Made by a program: the position numbers and the translations under genes. Below, piece by piece: positions 32,831 through 44,810 of a DNA stretch of 64,000 bases; position 1 is the stretch's first letter; every line of letters begins with the position of its first letter. The DNA is from Sceloporus undulatus. Taxonomy: Eukaryota > Chordata > Lepidosauria > Squamata > Phrynosomatidae. The notes beneath the pieces are model-generated. The model saw only the letters and a list, made by a program, of their open reading frames with translations, ran no database searches and had not been told where the DNA came from. The stretch covers positions 19,385,046 through 19,449,045 of the forward strand of contig NC_056529.1 in assembly GCF_019175285.1 (NCBI RefSeq). The letters run 5' to 3'.

Positions 32831-33021
32831 AGACACCCCCCTCCTCCTCCTCCTCCTCCTCCATTGGAAGGAAGGAAGGACAAAGCAAAATGGATGGAGA
32901 GGCTGGAGCTGGCAAGGCTTGACATCTGTCCGCACTGAGCCCTCTACGCGGTTCCCGATCCTCGGCAACCGTTGAGGGGCCTTGCCCCAGGCTCCTGGGG
33001 TTTGTATAGGGAAGAGATCAA

Positions 33022-33098
33022 TTGAGAGTTCCTGCATGGCAGAATGGGGTTGGACTGGATGACCCTTGTGGTCTCTTCCAACTCTATGATTCTATGAA
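33022..33098 (+). mobile_element. CR1 LINE 3' end fragment
   Basis: TTGAGAGTTCCTGCATGGC through CTCTATGATTCTATGAA, beside the FOXL1-proximal satellite. Confidence 0.8.
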
Positions 33099-33126
33099 TT
33101 TCGGTGTTACTTTGTAGTACTTTGTA

Positions 33127-34095
33127 GGAAGGGACCATAACTGTCAAGGTGAACCTGAGATAAAATCTGGAGGATTCCAGTTTAGAGCAGGGAACTAGAG
33201 CTAGCTATAAGAGTCGTCTAAATTTCTCATCTAACTTTGAACCCCAGGAATCCATAGAATAGAATAGAATAGAATAGAATAGAATAGATAGGAGGGAACT
33301 ATGACAGTCAAGGTGGTCTCCACCTTAGATACACTTTGGTGGATTATAGTTTGGAGCAGCGAATTAGAGCTCTCTATAAGAGTAGCCTAACTTTCTCACC
33401 TCAAAATGAATCCCAGGAATCCATAGGATAGAACAGAATAGAATAGATAGGAGGGAACTATGACAGTCAAGGTGGTCTCCACCTTAGATAAAATTTAGTA
33501 GATCGTAGCTTGGAGCAGTGAATTAGAGCTCTCTATTAGTCTAAGGCTCTCACCTAACTATGAATCCCAGGACTCCATACAGTAGAATAGAATAGAATAG
33601 AATAGAATAGATAGGAGGGAACCATGACAGTCAAGGTGGTCTCCACCTTAGATACACTCTGCTGGGTTCTAGTTTGAAGCAGTGAACTGGAGCTCTCTAT
33701 AACAGAATCTCTCGCCTATCTATGAATCCCAGGAATCCATAGAATAGAATAGAACAGAATTGAAGGAACCACGACAGTCAAGGTGGATGTGAGATAAACT
33801 TTGGTGGATTCTAATTCAGAGCAGCAAACTAGAGCTAGCTATAAGAGTAGCTATAGGAGTAATCTAAGTCTCTCTCCTAACTATGGCTCCCAGGAATCCA
33901 TAGGACAGAATAGAATAAATAAGAGGGAACCATGACAGTCAAGGTGGTCTCAACCTTATATACATTCTGGTGAATTCTAGTTCAGAGCAGTGACCTCCAA
34001 CTCTCTATAACAGTAGTCTAAGTCTCTCACCTAACTATGAATCCCAGGAATCCATAGGATAAAATCATGGTAGTTAGGACTCTGGGGAACTCTAG
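33127..34095. repeat. Satellite of six ~150-165-bp units between FOXL1 and FOXC2
   Basis: Units start near 33127, 33297, 33455, 33618, 33765 and 33927. Each begins GGAACCATGACAGTCAAGG and contains GAGCTCTCTATAAGAG, then TCTCACCTAACTATGAATCC, then CAGGAATCCATAG and a variable (AGAAT)n run. The order matches one arm and the centre of the abundant foldback MITE of this window (GAGCTCTCTGACAGAG, CAAACTACAAATCCC, AGGATTCCATAG, GCCATGGCAGTTAAAG). The satellite therefore appears to be a tandemised MITE. It starts about 0.3 kb beyond the FOXL1 promoter-like segment. Confidence 0.85.
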
Positions 34096-34676
34096 TTCTG
34101 CCATCCAGGTTAGTGGGCTAGAACTTTCCAGTGACCCAGCAAGACAGTGAGTTAGAGCCAGTCCATCTTTGAGCATAGCCTGCCTCACAAAGTTGTTGTC
34201 TGGGTATACAGAGGCAGGGTCATAAGGCTGGAGACGGAGAGCATGTGATCTTCCAGATGTAGTTGAGAGAGACTCTAGCTTCCATCATCCCCAGGCAGCA
34301 TGGCCAGTGATGACCACATTTTTGTTTAATTTTTTAAAATGGTATCCACAAATGGGCTGCCTCTCCCTGTCATGTTTAGCTCTGGAAAAGATCCAGGGCA
34401 AGAGGGAGGGGGGAAAATCACATGTATTGCATCCTAGGCAATAAGCAGAATTAACATCAGGAGGTGATTTGCAACGTCTGAGCAAAACCTGGCTAAAATC
34501 AGTCGCAACCTGGGACTGTTTTTCCTTAAACCATCCTGTTGACGCAAATATGAAGCGTGTGTATGGCACAGAATGCACACATGCAACTTCTCTTTGGGGT
34601 TCCAGTTTGCACTGGCAACATTCGCATACAGCATGAAAGGTGCAAAAAATAGTGCACTCTCCTTCCGTCTGTCTGC

Positions 34677-34716
34677 CCTTCCTTCCTTCCTTCCTTCCTT
34701 CCTTCCTTCCTTCCTT
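34677..34716. repeat. (CCTT)n microsatellite
   Basis: Ten units. Confidence 0.96.
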
Positions 34717-35475
34717 TTAAAAACTACCTGGTGCAAAAGCACTCTGGCATCTGGATTGTGTCAGCTGTAAACATTTTGAATACCAGATTAAAAGGAAGAG
34801 CCTATTTATTAGTGTTCTAATGACTAATCTAAGGTTTATATCATAAGATCACAAAGTCAGGCAATGATGCCCTGAGCTGAGTGTTGTTGACTTTTAATAG
34901 GCTTGAAACTGGTTTCGCCATTAGGGTTCTCTCACTAGAATGAGCAGAATTTAGAAAAGGGTTGGGTTTTTTTTAGGGGAGGGTTGACTAGAACTCCCAG
35001 AATCCCCCAGCCAGGGACCAGAACATAGATTTCTAAATCTTCATCCTTACAATCAGTGGCAATGGGTAGCTTCCTTCTCAAAGAGAAGGTGAATCCACCT
35101 TGGAGTTTGCTCTGAATAGTAAAGACGCTGTCCAAGGTGCTGAAAGCTTTGGGTAGTATTTTGGATAGCCCAGGCTGGATGCTGACAAGAAAACTGTCAG
35201 TTGTTTTAAATAATAATAATAATAATTAATGTTCTTTGGGCCCTTGTAAATCTATTTTTTCTGAATACCATTGCTGAGGACAAAAGAGAAGAGATTGTAA
35301 TAGGCATGATCATTTTGGCTAATACAACAGATGGAAGGGTTCTTGTTGGCCTTACTAATTCACTATTCTTATTCTTATTCTTATATAAACAATCTCTGTT
35401 TTGTGTTTCTCATATTGTTACTATCGTTATTGTTCCTGTTCCTGCCTTTCCTCCTGGACTGGGATTCCAAAAAGC

Positions 35476-35477
<2 letters not shown>

Positions 35478-35519
<42 letters not shown>
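35478..35519. repeat. (TAA)n microsatellite
   Basis: Fourteen units. Confidence 0.96.
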
Positions 35520-35521
<2 letters not shown>

Positions 35522-36063
35522 AAAGACTTCAAGGAATCCCTTCATAGCCCCTTCTTCTGACAACTATTCAAACTTGACTTTCATGTGCCTTTCTAGGGAA
35601 GAGAAGCTCAACTCATAGAAGCTACAGACTTTAGTCAGAACTGGGAATATTTGCAATAGGAAAACTAGTCCTGCTTTCTCTGAGGAGCTTTTCCAGTCTT
35701 TCCCAGTGTGGAAAAGCTGGAAACCCCTCATAAAGTCTGGTTCTGCTGCTATTGCTTGTCCTCTTTGCTCTCACAGCCTGCTCACCTGCCTTTTCTGCCT
35801 GAGTGAATTGGGACAAGAACAAATCAAAGAAGGAGGAGGTTTTGCCAGCCTTGGCCTTCTCACTTTAGGTGGATTGGGCCCTGAAAGTGAAGGCAAGCAA
35901 AGGTTCACCAACAGCTGCAACGAAGGGAAGCAATGAGACCCCTCTCCTTCAACCATTAGGCATCTTTTTCACCTCCCAAAATATATCCTGGAACCATCTC
36001 ACTCTTATGCACTACTGGCTGAAGAATTTGGGGTGTTTCCATTAAAACAGAAACTTTCCCATA

Positions 36064-36433
36064 CACCTGTCCCTTCATATTTGCTAGGGTTAGGGGCACA
36101 AGACCCCAGTGAATATGGAAAAAACGCAAATAACAAAACACCATGTTTTTACCTGAGAGGACACCTCTCTAGGAATCTCTAGGTCCTCCAGTGCAACTCT
36201 GTGGTCAACATCCGACAGACACTGACCATAGAACTGAACTGGAGGAGCTACAAATGCCTAGGAGAGTAGTATTCTCTCTAGGAACCTGTAGGTCTTTCAG
36301 TGCAACTTTTAGTTAAAGTTGATCATAGAGTTGCATTGGAGGACCTAGAGATTCCTAGAGAGAACATAGTAATCAAATCTGTGAATAATCAAATCCGCAA
36401 ATATCAAAGCCGCAAATATGGAGGGATGAGTGT
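36064..36433. mobile_element. Tc1/mariner-type MITE, about 370 bp
   Basis: CACCTGTCCCTTCATATTTGC at the left and the complement of GCAAATATGGAGGGATGAGTG at the right, each bordered by TA. The interior is an imperfect palindrome around AACTGGAGGAGC. Confidence 0.72.
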
Positions 36434-36439
36434 ACTCTG

Positions 36440-37880
36440 CTTCATCCCAGGGCATTTGCTTTCAAGATCACAGTCTTGTCAAAACAAAGACACAGGCACA
36501 CTGAGGAGGCTCTTGAAAATATCTTTTATTTGCTTTTAAGAAAGAAAATGGGCCATCTTTTGGAGCAGGATATATAAAATACCAACTTCATCAGTTGGGG
36601 GTGGGGTACAAAAAGCTTTGGTAGGAGAACCGGTGGTCTTCCTCTGTCACCTTCCTTGTCCATTGGGCAAGGTCTCATGCAATCTTGAGGGACATGTGTT
36701 CCTTGCCTCTGTACACTTTGAAAGTGAAGGCCACGAAATGCAACATTTTGTGCATGGAGCATAGCTGCAATTGGCAGAAATGGGTGCAGAATGGGCCCAT
36801 CTCCCTCTTAGCCACACTATCCTTCCAGAATTGTTTGGACAGAAGGGGTGTGAGGCCTAATTCCACAGCTAGATCCACTGAATCCATTGACACATCCAAG
36901 GTTCAAATCTACACCCAGTCAGCCGTGAAGTTTACCTAGTCAACCTTTCCTCATGGGATGATACATTATACTGATCCTGCTACAAGGATACTGCTTTCCA
37001 ACTTCATTGAAGGAGGATGGGATTAAAATGGAGGAGCGGGAATAATCCTGACAGCAGACTGAAGGCGCCACTAAAATAATCTCACATGGAGCCAATTGCT
37101 GAACTGTCTTGCCTTGTTTCATTTTGGCCACCCAGCAGGAAAGGTCTTCTTTTTCAATTGACCTTCACAACCATAAAAAGCATATTCAATGCTATTGAAT
37201 CTAAGCCTTTTTAAAGGAGAGGGCATTCGATGATGATGCTGATGATGATGATCATATTATTATTGTTTGCAGTGACCTCTCTTTTAGGGTCAAGACGGGA
37301 TTGCAATCCCCCCAAAGCCCCATAAACAGGGAAGAGTTGGCAAAGTCCCCAAAGGCTCTGAGTATTTGTGAACGCGGGCTGCGTTGCTTTATGTTATGGA
37401 CTTTCCTGTTTATAACAAAGAAAGGGATTTATAACAACTTTACAAGTGCACACAGCTGTCCGGTGCTTACATTAGGCATTTGGGATAGTTGGGTTTTATA
37501 TAAACGTTCAGTGGGCTTGATATTTATCTCTGTTTTTATTTACTGGCGTCCTGGGTTACATCAAAGGTGGTTGCGAGTCAGAAAAAAGGTATGTCCGGGG
37601 GATGGAGTGGAGGAAACCTATGGCAAATAATGACATACACGCACGCGCACACATACACATCAGATACTATTATTCCATATATTCATCCCCTTGTTCCATA
37701 TATGTCTCTCAAAAGCCTGGCAAGAGGTGCCAAATGTATTGCCCTGAGGACTTACTCTTTTCATTTGCAAGAAATCAAGCTACTAGGCCATAAGGCTTTG
37801 CAGATATGCTTCAATGGAAATGCAGGGCTAAAATAAACGAGAAGTCTTGAATCCTGAATTGAAGGGTGGCTGAATACAAT
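36440..37880. other. Intergenic, few repeats
   Basis: A short GAT run near 37230-37250. No coding frame with recognisable motifs. Confidence 0.4.
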
Positions 37881-37882
37881 TA

Positions 37883-38070
37883 TGCACAAGTATAGTACTA
37901 TACTTTTACTTTAATGACCATGGCTGCTTACTATAGAATCCTGGGATTTGTAGTTTTTTAGAGCTCTCTGGTTAATTTAAAAAAACCTACTCAAACTGCA
38001 GTTCCCAGGATACTACAGGATGGAAATATGGCTGGAATCGTGCTATAACTGTGTAGCTTGAAAGGACCAT
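37883..38070. mobile_element. Foldback element, family D
   Basis: ATCCTGGGATTTGTAGTTTT, GAGCTCTCTGGTTAAT and GTGCTATAACTGTGTAGC. Confidence 0.55.
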
Positions 38071-38274
38071 TTGTTTTCTGAGATGTGGGATACACACATA
38101 CACACACACATTCACACACACACCACCACCACCAAAAGTCATCATAATTAAACACAACCTCCACAATCAGAAGAGTTGTGTGTGCACACAAAACACAGAG
38201 ATGCTGTACTCTTTTTTCCAAGTGCTAATACACATGGCTTCAATCAGGGATGGAAACTGTGCAGTCTTACAAAT

Positions 38275-38365
38275 ATTTCTGGACTACAACTCCCAGCATC
38301 CCTAGCATGCATAACCAATAATGAGGAAGGCTAGGAGCTGGAGTCTAACAACATCTGAAGGGCAA
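38275..38365. mobile_element. Foldback element, family C
   Basis: GGACTACAACTCCCAGCATC pairs with GGAGCTGGAGTCTAACAAC. Confidence 0.55.
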
Positions 38366-38483
38366 CACAATTCCAGCTCCTGGTCTAAATCCAGTTACTC
38401 AAAGTAGACCCATTAGAATGAATAGAAATCATTACTCACAATTAACTTTAGTCTCATGTATTTCAATGGGTCTCTTCTAATGA

Positions 38484-38595
38484 AGGCGTAAAGCTAACTA
38501 TCTCACAAAAGTACAAATCCCAGGAGTCCATAGCATTGAGCCACGGCAGTCAAAGTGGTGTCAAACTGCATTATTTCTGCAGTGCAGATGCAGCC
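38484..38595. mobile_element. Foldback MITE family A, right half
   Basis: GTACAAATCCCAGGAGTCC to CTGCAGTGCAGATGCAGCC. Confidence 0.78.
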
Positions 38596-38617
38596 ATAGT
38601 TGAGAGATAGGAATGCT

Positions 38618-38715
38618 GCAGCCTTCCAGATGTTGTTGGACTGCAGGTTTTAACACTCTTAGCATAGTCAATGGTAGGGAATGTTGGAAGTTGCAGTCCA
38701 ACTGCACTGGCAGGA
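38618..38715. mobile_element. Foldback element, family C
   Basis: CCTTCCAGATGTTGTTGGAC and GAAGTTGCAGTCCAACTGC. Confidence 0.55.
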
Positions 38716-39024
38716 CCCCATGATCCTGACTTTTGATTCAGTCCTATTAGTCAAACTGTCAGTATCAAACCTTCCCAAGAGAAAATACCAGCAGGATATG
38801 ATATGTGTGGAAATATGGGGAGAGGAGGCATGGAAAACCCAACCCAATAACTAGTGGGCAGTAAACATGTTCAGAAGTGAAGATATAGCTGGTCAGAACA
38901 TGGAAGAGATCTCCATGCTGCAACGTTTTTATTGCAGTCCCTACTTGTGACACTGAGCTATCAGCACCAATCTGTGACAAGGACCCTGCCATCACTTGAA
39001 ACTAGCAAATACCATAACTACACT

Positions 39025-39400
39025 TCTTTTTCTATCTTTGAAAGGAGATGGCCCTTCCTCTGAATATGATCACCTATCATCATTTTTTACAACTGGAACT
39101 CTCATTGTCCAGGGCTGAACTATTGTTGGTCTACAACTCCCAGCATCCTTAGCCAGCATAGCCAGTACTTAGGAAGCCTAGGAGTTGAAGTCTAACAATA
39201 TCTGAAGGGCCACATGAATCCCATTCCTGGTCTAAATCCAGTTACTCAAAGTTATATCTAAATGCATCATCATCTTACTAGCATTCCCAACAATTATGCT
39301 TCTTCTTCTACACTGGAAAGCAAATGGCCCTTCCTCTGAATATCAACACCTATCATCACTCTTGTTGTCCAGCGCTAGATCCAATTATTGGTCCTGAACT
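39025..39400. repeat. Local tandem duplication, about 275-bp spacing
   Basis: ATGGCCCTTCCTCTGAATAT, CACCTATCATCA and TTGTCCAG occur in order at about 39048-39113 and again at about 39327-39372. CCTGGTCTAAATCCAGTTAC also occurs at 38379 and 39226. Confidence 0.6.
39122..39210. mobile_element. Foldback element, family C
   Basis: GGTCTACAACTCCCAGCATC and GAGTTGAAGTCTAACAATAT. Confidence 0.55.
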
Positions 39401-40093
39401 AGGGCAGACCTATTGAATCCATGGGACTTGTAGTACATGAAAGCAGAATCATGTGGCATCTGAAAGGAAGACCAAGTGTACCCAAGCGAGGAGCCTGTAG
39501 GTATGATTTCAGTTGACATTATTTTGGATGTTAGTTGGCATCTCCATATTAAACCAGGTGAGCATTCACAGGTGCTGGAGGACAGGTAGATCCCAGGAGA
39601 TTTTATGATGGCTAAAAGGATTCTGGAAAGTATGGATGAGGAATACTGGGAATTATCAAAGAGGAAGAGGAGGAGGAGATTGTTCCAAGCTCTGACAGGC
39701 AAACCAGAACCCACCTTAGATATCTCCTGAGGAGACCTTATCTAGAACCATAAAGAACCCTTGATGCCAATTGGTCTCAACAACATTGATGTGACCCAGA
39801 TTCCTGTTTCTATCAGATGTAACTAGAGTTTATATAACTGCATATCTACATAGATGCTCCTGCATTTTGCCAACCTTGTTATGGTCAAGAAGAGGGTGAA
39901 ATGGGTTTCCTTATGTCCAGTTCCTTATTTCCTCCAGATCTAACTCTTCAAGAATAACTATTGTCTCCTGTTCTGTTGGCATTTTGACTGGGGTCTCTTG
40001 GGAACAAGAAACTTTCCTTGTTGATGCTGATGCTGCAGTTCCTTTGCAAGCGAACAGGGCATGAGCCAAGCTTGCAAAAGTTATTTCTTTGGA

Positions 40094-40145
40094 TTTTGTT
40101 GTTATGTGCCTTAAAGTCATTTCCAATTTATGGTGACCCTTTGGA
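40094..40145 (-). mobile_element. CORE-type SINE tail fragment
   Basis: TTGTTGTTATGTGCCTTAAA then GTCATTTCCAATTTATGG. Confidence 0.65.
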
Positions 40146-40227
40146 TTGCAGCTCCACAAATCCCCCATGGTTCCAACCTGACCATGCTAACTTGAGGGTT
40201 CTGAATATTGTAGTCCCAAACATTATT

Positions 40228-40320
40228 CCTCCAATGCATTATCATTATTGTCGGTGTGCTATTTCTATCCCACTTTCTTTCCCAGTTTGGGACTCCAAGC
40301 AGCTTACAAGTTTAAAAAAA
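40228..40320 (+). mobile_element. Short LINE-type 3' fragment
   Basis: CTATTTCTATCCCACTTTC then GGGACTCCAAGCAGCTTACA. Confidence 0.5.
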
Positions 40321-40346
40321 CATATTGTCAATAATTCACATGATGT

Positions 40347-40576
40347 GTGTGTTGTGTGCCTTCAAGTCCTATGTGACATATGGCAACCCTAAGGTAAACC
40401 TATTATAGGGTTTTCTGGGCAGGTTTCTTCAGAGGGGGGTTGCCATTGCCATCCTCTGAGGCTGAGAGAGTGTGGCTTGCCCAAGATCACCCATGGGTTT
40501 CCATGGCTCAGCAGGGATTCGAACCCTGTTCCCCAGAGTCACAGTCCAACACTCAAACCACTACACCATGCTGGCT
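40347..40576 (-). mobile_element. CORE-type SINE, near full length
   Basis: GTGTGCCTTCAAGTCC tail, GCCATTGCCATCCTCTGAGG core, GGGATTCGAACCCTGTTCCC B-box and ACCACTACACCATGCTGGCT head complement. Confidence 0.9.
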
Positions 40577-40655
40577 TGTATGTATCACAGGATACAAAAG
40601 TTAAAAGAAGATGAATCCATCAAAAACTATTGAAACCAAATTGTAACACATGTCA

Positions 40656-40685
40656 TCACACACACACACACACACACACACACAC
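40656..40685. repeat. (CA)n microsatellite
   Basis: About 15 units. Confidence 0.96.
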
Positions 40686-40689
40686 CAGC

Positions 40690-41165
40690 ACAACTGCAGT
40701 TCCTAGAATTCCAAAGCATGGAGCCATGACACTTGAAGTGGTGCCAAACTGGATCATTTCTGCAGTGCAGGTGCCCCCGAGATCAAAATTATATAACTTT
40801 AAGTATACTTTGTATGCCACACTGCATAAATAATCCAGTTTAACACCACTTTAACAGCCCTGGCTCAATGCTGAAAATTGTAGCTTGTTGTGGCACCAGG
40901 GCTCTCTCACAATGTCTCACCAAGCTACAAATCCCAGAATTCCCTAACCCTTAGCCATGAAAGTCAAAAATGTTGTCGAACTGGATTATTTATGCAGTGT
41001 AGATGCAGGCTACGGAACTCTGGGAGCTGTAGTTTTGTGAGACATCCTCTGTCAGAGAGCTCTGGTGCCACAAGAAACTACCAATCCCAGAATTCCATAG
41101 CACTGAGCCATGGCAGTTGAAGCGGTGTCAAACTGGATCATTTCTGCCTTGCAGATGCAACCTAT
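40690..41165. mobile_element. Cluster of three foldback MITE family A copies
   Basis: Right half at 40690-40775, a whole copy at 40814-41011 (ATAAATAATCCAGTTTAAC to GCAGTGTAGATGCAGGC) and a truncated copy at 41012-41165. Confidence 0.8.
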
Positions 41166-41186
41166 GTATACCAAATGTAGCATTTC

Positions 41187-41210
41187 ATTATTATTATTAT
41201 TATTATTATT
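41187..41210. repeat. (ATT)n microsatellite
   Basis: Eight units after a MITE cluster. Confidence 0.94.
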
Positions 41211-41214
41211 TGCT

Positions 41215-42210
41215 GAAGAAGATCAATGCCAAAAAGTGAGGAGGTGGAGGCAGAAGGAACAATGCTCAGACCCCTTTCACTTCACTTTTAAATCTGAAAC
41301 AGGAGTGAACTCTCTGATTCTACATGCATTATAATAGAGACACAATGCAAATCTAATGCAAAGCCTAGTAACTTGGATGAGGAAAGTAAGTGGATTTCAA
41401 AGCCAGAGAGAGGGGGGAAATAAAATAATAAAGAAATTGCTCAGCTCCATCCTAAATGCACTTACCAGTCCATCATTCCCATTCAAACCAATGGGCTTCT
41501 TTCCAAAGCAAGGGTTTGCAAAATTCAGGAATGTAGGATCCAGATTTGAAAAGCAAAGGGACAGATCCGAATAGCTGCTTCCAATGCTTCAAGTCCCACT
41601 GATGCTTTCAATGCTATTGGGATCCTGATTTAGGTGCCAGATTTTGCAGTGTAAATGCAACCAGGGAAGTAGAGAAAGGAGAGTGCATGCAGAAAAAGCA
41701 AGTTTGCAGTGCATGCATTGAGAGGGAGTGTTAATCCGAAGTCTGTGCATTCAGATTGGAAACTTAATTCGGATCAGAACCTTAACCCAGATCAAAGGAT
41801 TCCAGCACTTTCCCTTTAGCTGGGAGATCGCAGAGAAAATAAAGTCCCAAGTGAGCATTGCCTTCTTCATCTGTACTTTTAAACAAAATAAAAAACTCTC
41901 TAGGAAAGGACTTTTTCCCCCTGCTAGACTCTCCTCCCTTCCTTCTCAAAACATAAAACTCTTGCAAAGCATGCATAAAAACCAGCAATAAAAGGCAGGA
42001 TCGACTGCTTCTTTTTTTTAAGGAGCAGTTTACACCACTCCGGAGGGGAAAAATAAATGCTTTGCAAAGGTTTGGGGTTTGCAAAGAGGAGGATTGATTT
42101 TTACAAAACTGAGCTGCGCAAGTCCCTGGAGTAAAGAGCAATACGGTAATAAGGCAAGGAATCCTTCATCCACCAATCAGAAGCCCCTGGGCTTCCCATT
42201 GGCTCTTCGT
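41215..42210. other. Intergenic, few repeats
   Basis: No gene or dispersed repeat recognised. Confidence 0.4.
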
Positions 42211-42211
42211 T

Positions 42212-42308
42212 GTTGTATTTATGTATATTATTATTATTGTTTTTGTCATTGTAATTTTTTTACTGTTGTAACCCGCCTCGATCCATTGGAGAGGCAGAAT
42301 AAAAATAA

Positions 42309-42350
<42 letters not shown>

Positions 42351-42351
42351 T
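42212..42351 (+). mobile_element. LINE-type 3' tail with (TTA)n
   Basis: GTTGTAACCCGCCTCGATCC, GAGAGGCAGAATAAAAATAA and a 40-bp (TTA)n run. Confidence 0.6.
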
Positions 42352-42406
42352 TGGGTGGCCCTGTCATCCTTTCCAAAAACTTGTGACATTCCCTGGAAAA
42401 GTGGAG

Positions 42407-42500
42407 GCTAGGGACTACATTCCCCAGAATCCCCTGGACAGCATGGATAGTTGGTTTTTTCTACCAGCTGGGGGATTCTGGGAACTGCAGTCCCAAGTTC
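42407..42500. mobile_element. Small foldback element, family B-like
   Basis: GACTACATTCCCCAGAATCC pairs with GGATTCTGGGAACTGCAGTC. Confidence 0.5.
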
Positions 42501-42564
42501 TGGATCTGGAAATGCTGGGGAGAGGACATGGTCTACTGGGAACAGACACACATCAATATCTTAG

Positions 42565-42725
42565 TCCTATTGTTCCACTTCAACTGCTATGGAATCCTGG
42601 GATTTGGAGTTTAGGGAGGGCCACTTGGAATTGTCCGCTTAGGGCTCACTAAACTACAAAGCTAACAGCAACAACAAAAGTGGAATAATAGTGCTATAAC
42701 ACTGTAATATGATATAGGAGCCATA
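42565..42725. mobile_element. Foldback element, family D-like
   Basis: CTATGGAATCCTGGGATTTG, CACTAAACTACAAAGC and GTGCTATAACACTG. Confidence 0.5.
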
Positions 42726-42726
42726 G

Positions 42727-42927
42727 ACTGCATCTGCACTGCAGAAATGATCCACTTTGGCACCCCTTTTGACTCCCAAGGCTCAATGCTTTCGCATTTT
42801 TAGGGGTTTGTAGGTTTGTGAGACAGCTCTGGGGCCACCACAAACTACAACTCCCAGCATTCCACAGAAAGGAGCCATGATCATTAAAGTGGTGTCAAAC
42901 TGCTTAGTCTCTGCAGTGTGGAAGAAC
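42727..42927. mobile_element. Foldback MITE family A
   Basis: GACTGCATCTGCACTGCAG start, ACTACAACTCCCAGCATTCC and GTCTCTGCAGTGTGGAAG end. Confidence 0.8.
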
Positions 42928-43479
42928 TATAGAACCCCATTGCAGCGAAGGACTGGATTCATTCTGGGGTTTATTCCCCAATGGGAAAATGAGCTGTCCA
43001 GGGTCCTGAACCAGTTTTGGGGATTGGGTCCAGAACTCTGGAGAGTTTCTTTAAAGCTCAGAGTAAAACCCAGAGCAAATTCACTGCTTCATTGACCTCC
43101 TCAGCCCCCAAAGTACAACCCTACAGCTGGGGGATGCTGGGGGATGCAGTCTTTTATTTCTTTTTCAAGCAGTTTTCCTAAGCTCTGGTCATCTGTAGAG
43201 TGGAGCCAAACATTTGCAGAAGACCTTTTTAGACCATTGATGTGATTCCTCCCACTGCAATCCTTTCATTTATTCCCTGCAGGAGTGCATAAGTAAAAGT
43301 TCAATTTGCAGATCCACCCCTTGAATACTCAATAAATAAATAAATATAATTGACTATATTGGATGTATGGGAAAGGAGCGTCAGGTTTTCTCCCCACACA
43401 ATGCCCCAGGGTAGTGGCTAAATTCTGGGGCATTGTGGGAGAATGCAAAACAAGCATTCCCAGGCACTGTGTGACTGTT

Positions 43480-43701
43480 TATCTGATTGTTATCTGATAT
43501 TTTATTTTATTTGTTATTTGATGTTCTCAATCTGTTGCCTCCTTGTTTTATCCAATTCTTTCTTCTATTACTATCTATTGTTTTATATGTATTTTGTAGA
43601 ATGTACACCATTGGCAGGTTTCGTTTTTATCAATTTTATTGTCTGTATGTACAGCACTATATAAATAAATAAATATAATACTAATAATAACAACAACAAC
43701 C
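43480..43701 (+). mobile_element. LINE-type 3' tail
   Basis: TTTATTGTCTGTATGTACAG then CACTATATAAATAAATAAAT and CAA/TAA-type runs. Related to 13760-13945. Confidence 0.5.
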
Positions 43702-43906
43702 AGGTCATTATTCTGTTTAAATTGAGCTCTGTTTGCCTCGGCCTCACAGTAGAAATTCAACTGCCTTTATTTGCAGTCAATGGACCACAAAATCAAGAGA
43801 TTAGTAGTAGAGTTAAACATTAGGAAGATTAATGCAATATCATGGGGCTAGACTAGATGACCCCTGAGCCCCACTAGAATGAGTACTAGTATTTATCTTG
43901 CCACGA

Positions 43907-44057
43907 ACACCCCAAAATAGGGCCACAATATGCCAGAACTTACTTGAAGGTGCCCAATAACAAAGAATTAAACAATACTAGAAACCCCATGATAGGGTCA
44001 TTATATGCTAGAGATTACTTGAAAGCACCCAACAACAAAGAATTAAATAATACTGGA
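43907..44057 (+). mobile_element. Tandemly doubled CORE-SINE tail
   Basis: Two copies of about 74 bp run head to tail, each with GATAGGGTCATTATATGC (or its relative), TTACTTGAAAGCACCC and AACAACAAAGAATTAAAT. Confidence 0.75.
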
Positions 44058-44590
44058 AAATATTCCCAGGGTGCAAGTTGCAGAGGAGGGAAGAGGACAT
44101 TCCCCCTACAAGAATTGTCCCCCAACGAATTTTTCCTTCTGTACCCAAATATTACTGCATCAAGCATTGTACTCACTTCAGCCGAGCATTTAGAAACTGA
44201 GGTTAGGAACCCAAGGACCAGGCAAATGGGAAGCCAGCAAAACAAGAAAAGAGGAGGAGAGAAAATGTGGGACATCTTAAAAGCAGCTGAAAAAAGCAGG
44301 GTGACAGAGGAATAATCTGGACCATGCCTTGCAAGTTAGGACCCTTCAGACTAAAATCCAGGACAGATTCGTCTCATCTCTAACATCAGCTGCCACTGGG
44401 TGTCACTAAGCATCTGGTCCATCCACTTGCAGATGAGCAAGAATGTGCTTCCTGAAAAAGGCCTGTTAAGAAGGACAAAACTTACTGATAGTGTCTCCTA
44501 GAAAGAGTTTTGGGGAGATTGGGGGACTTTATTTTTATAATCGCTGGAGTCCCCTAAAGTATAGCATCTAATAATCTCTATTGTCAAGAT

Positions 44591-44726
44591 CAGTGGTTCC
44601 CAAACCTTGGTCCCCCAAATGTTTTGGACTTCAACTCCCAGAATTCCTGACTGTTGGCCAAGATAACTAAGGCTTTTGGGAGCTGAAGTCCAAAATGCCT
44701 GGAGGACCAAAGTTTGGGACCCACTG
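44591..44726. mobile_element. hAT-type MITE, 136 bp
   Basis: CAGTGGTTCCCAAACCTTGG to AGTTTGGGACCCACTG. The 8-bp flanks GTCAAGAT and GTCTAGAT differ at one base. Confidence 0.82.
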
Positions 44727-44810
44727 GTCTAGATCATAATACTCTCTAGAGTATAGTATCTATACTCTATAGAATCTATATGTATAGTTATAGGGTCTAG
44801 ATGAGTAGTT

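Larger units (their letters stand above)
34100..36060. other. Intergenic between FOXC2 and FOXL1, few repeats
   Basis: Only simple repeats are recognised. Confidence 0.4.
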
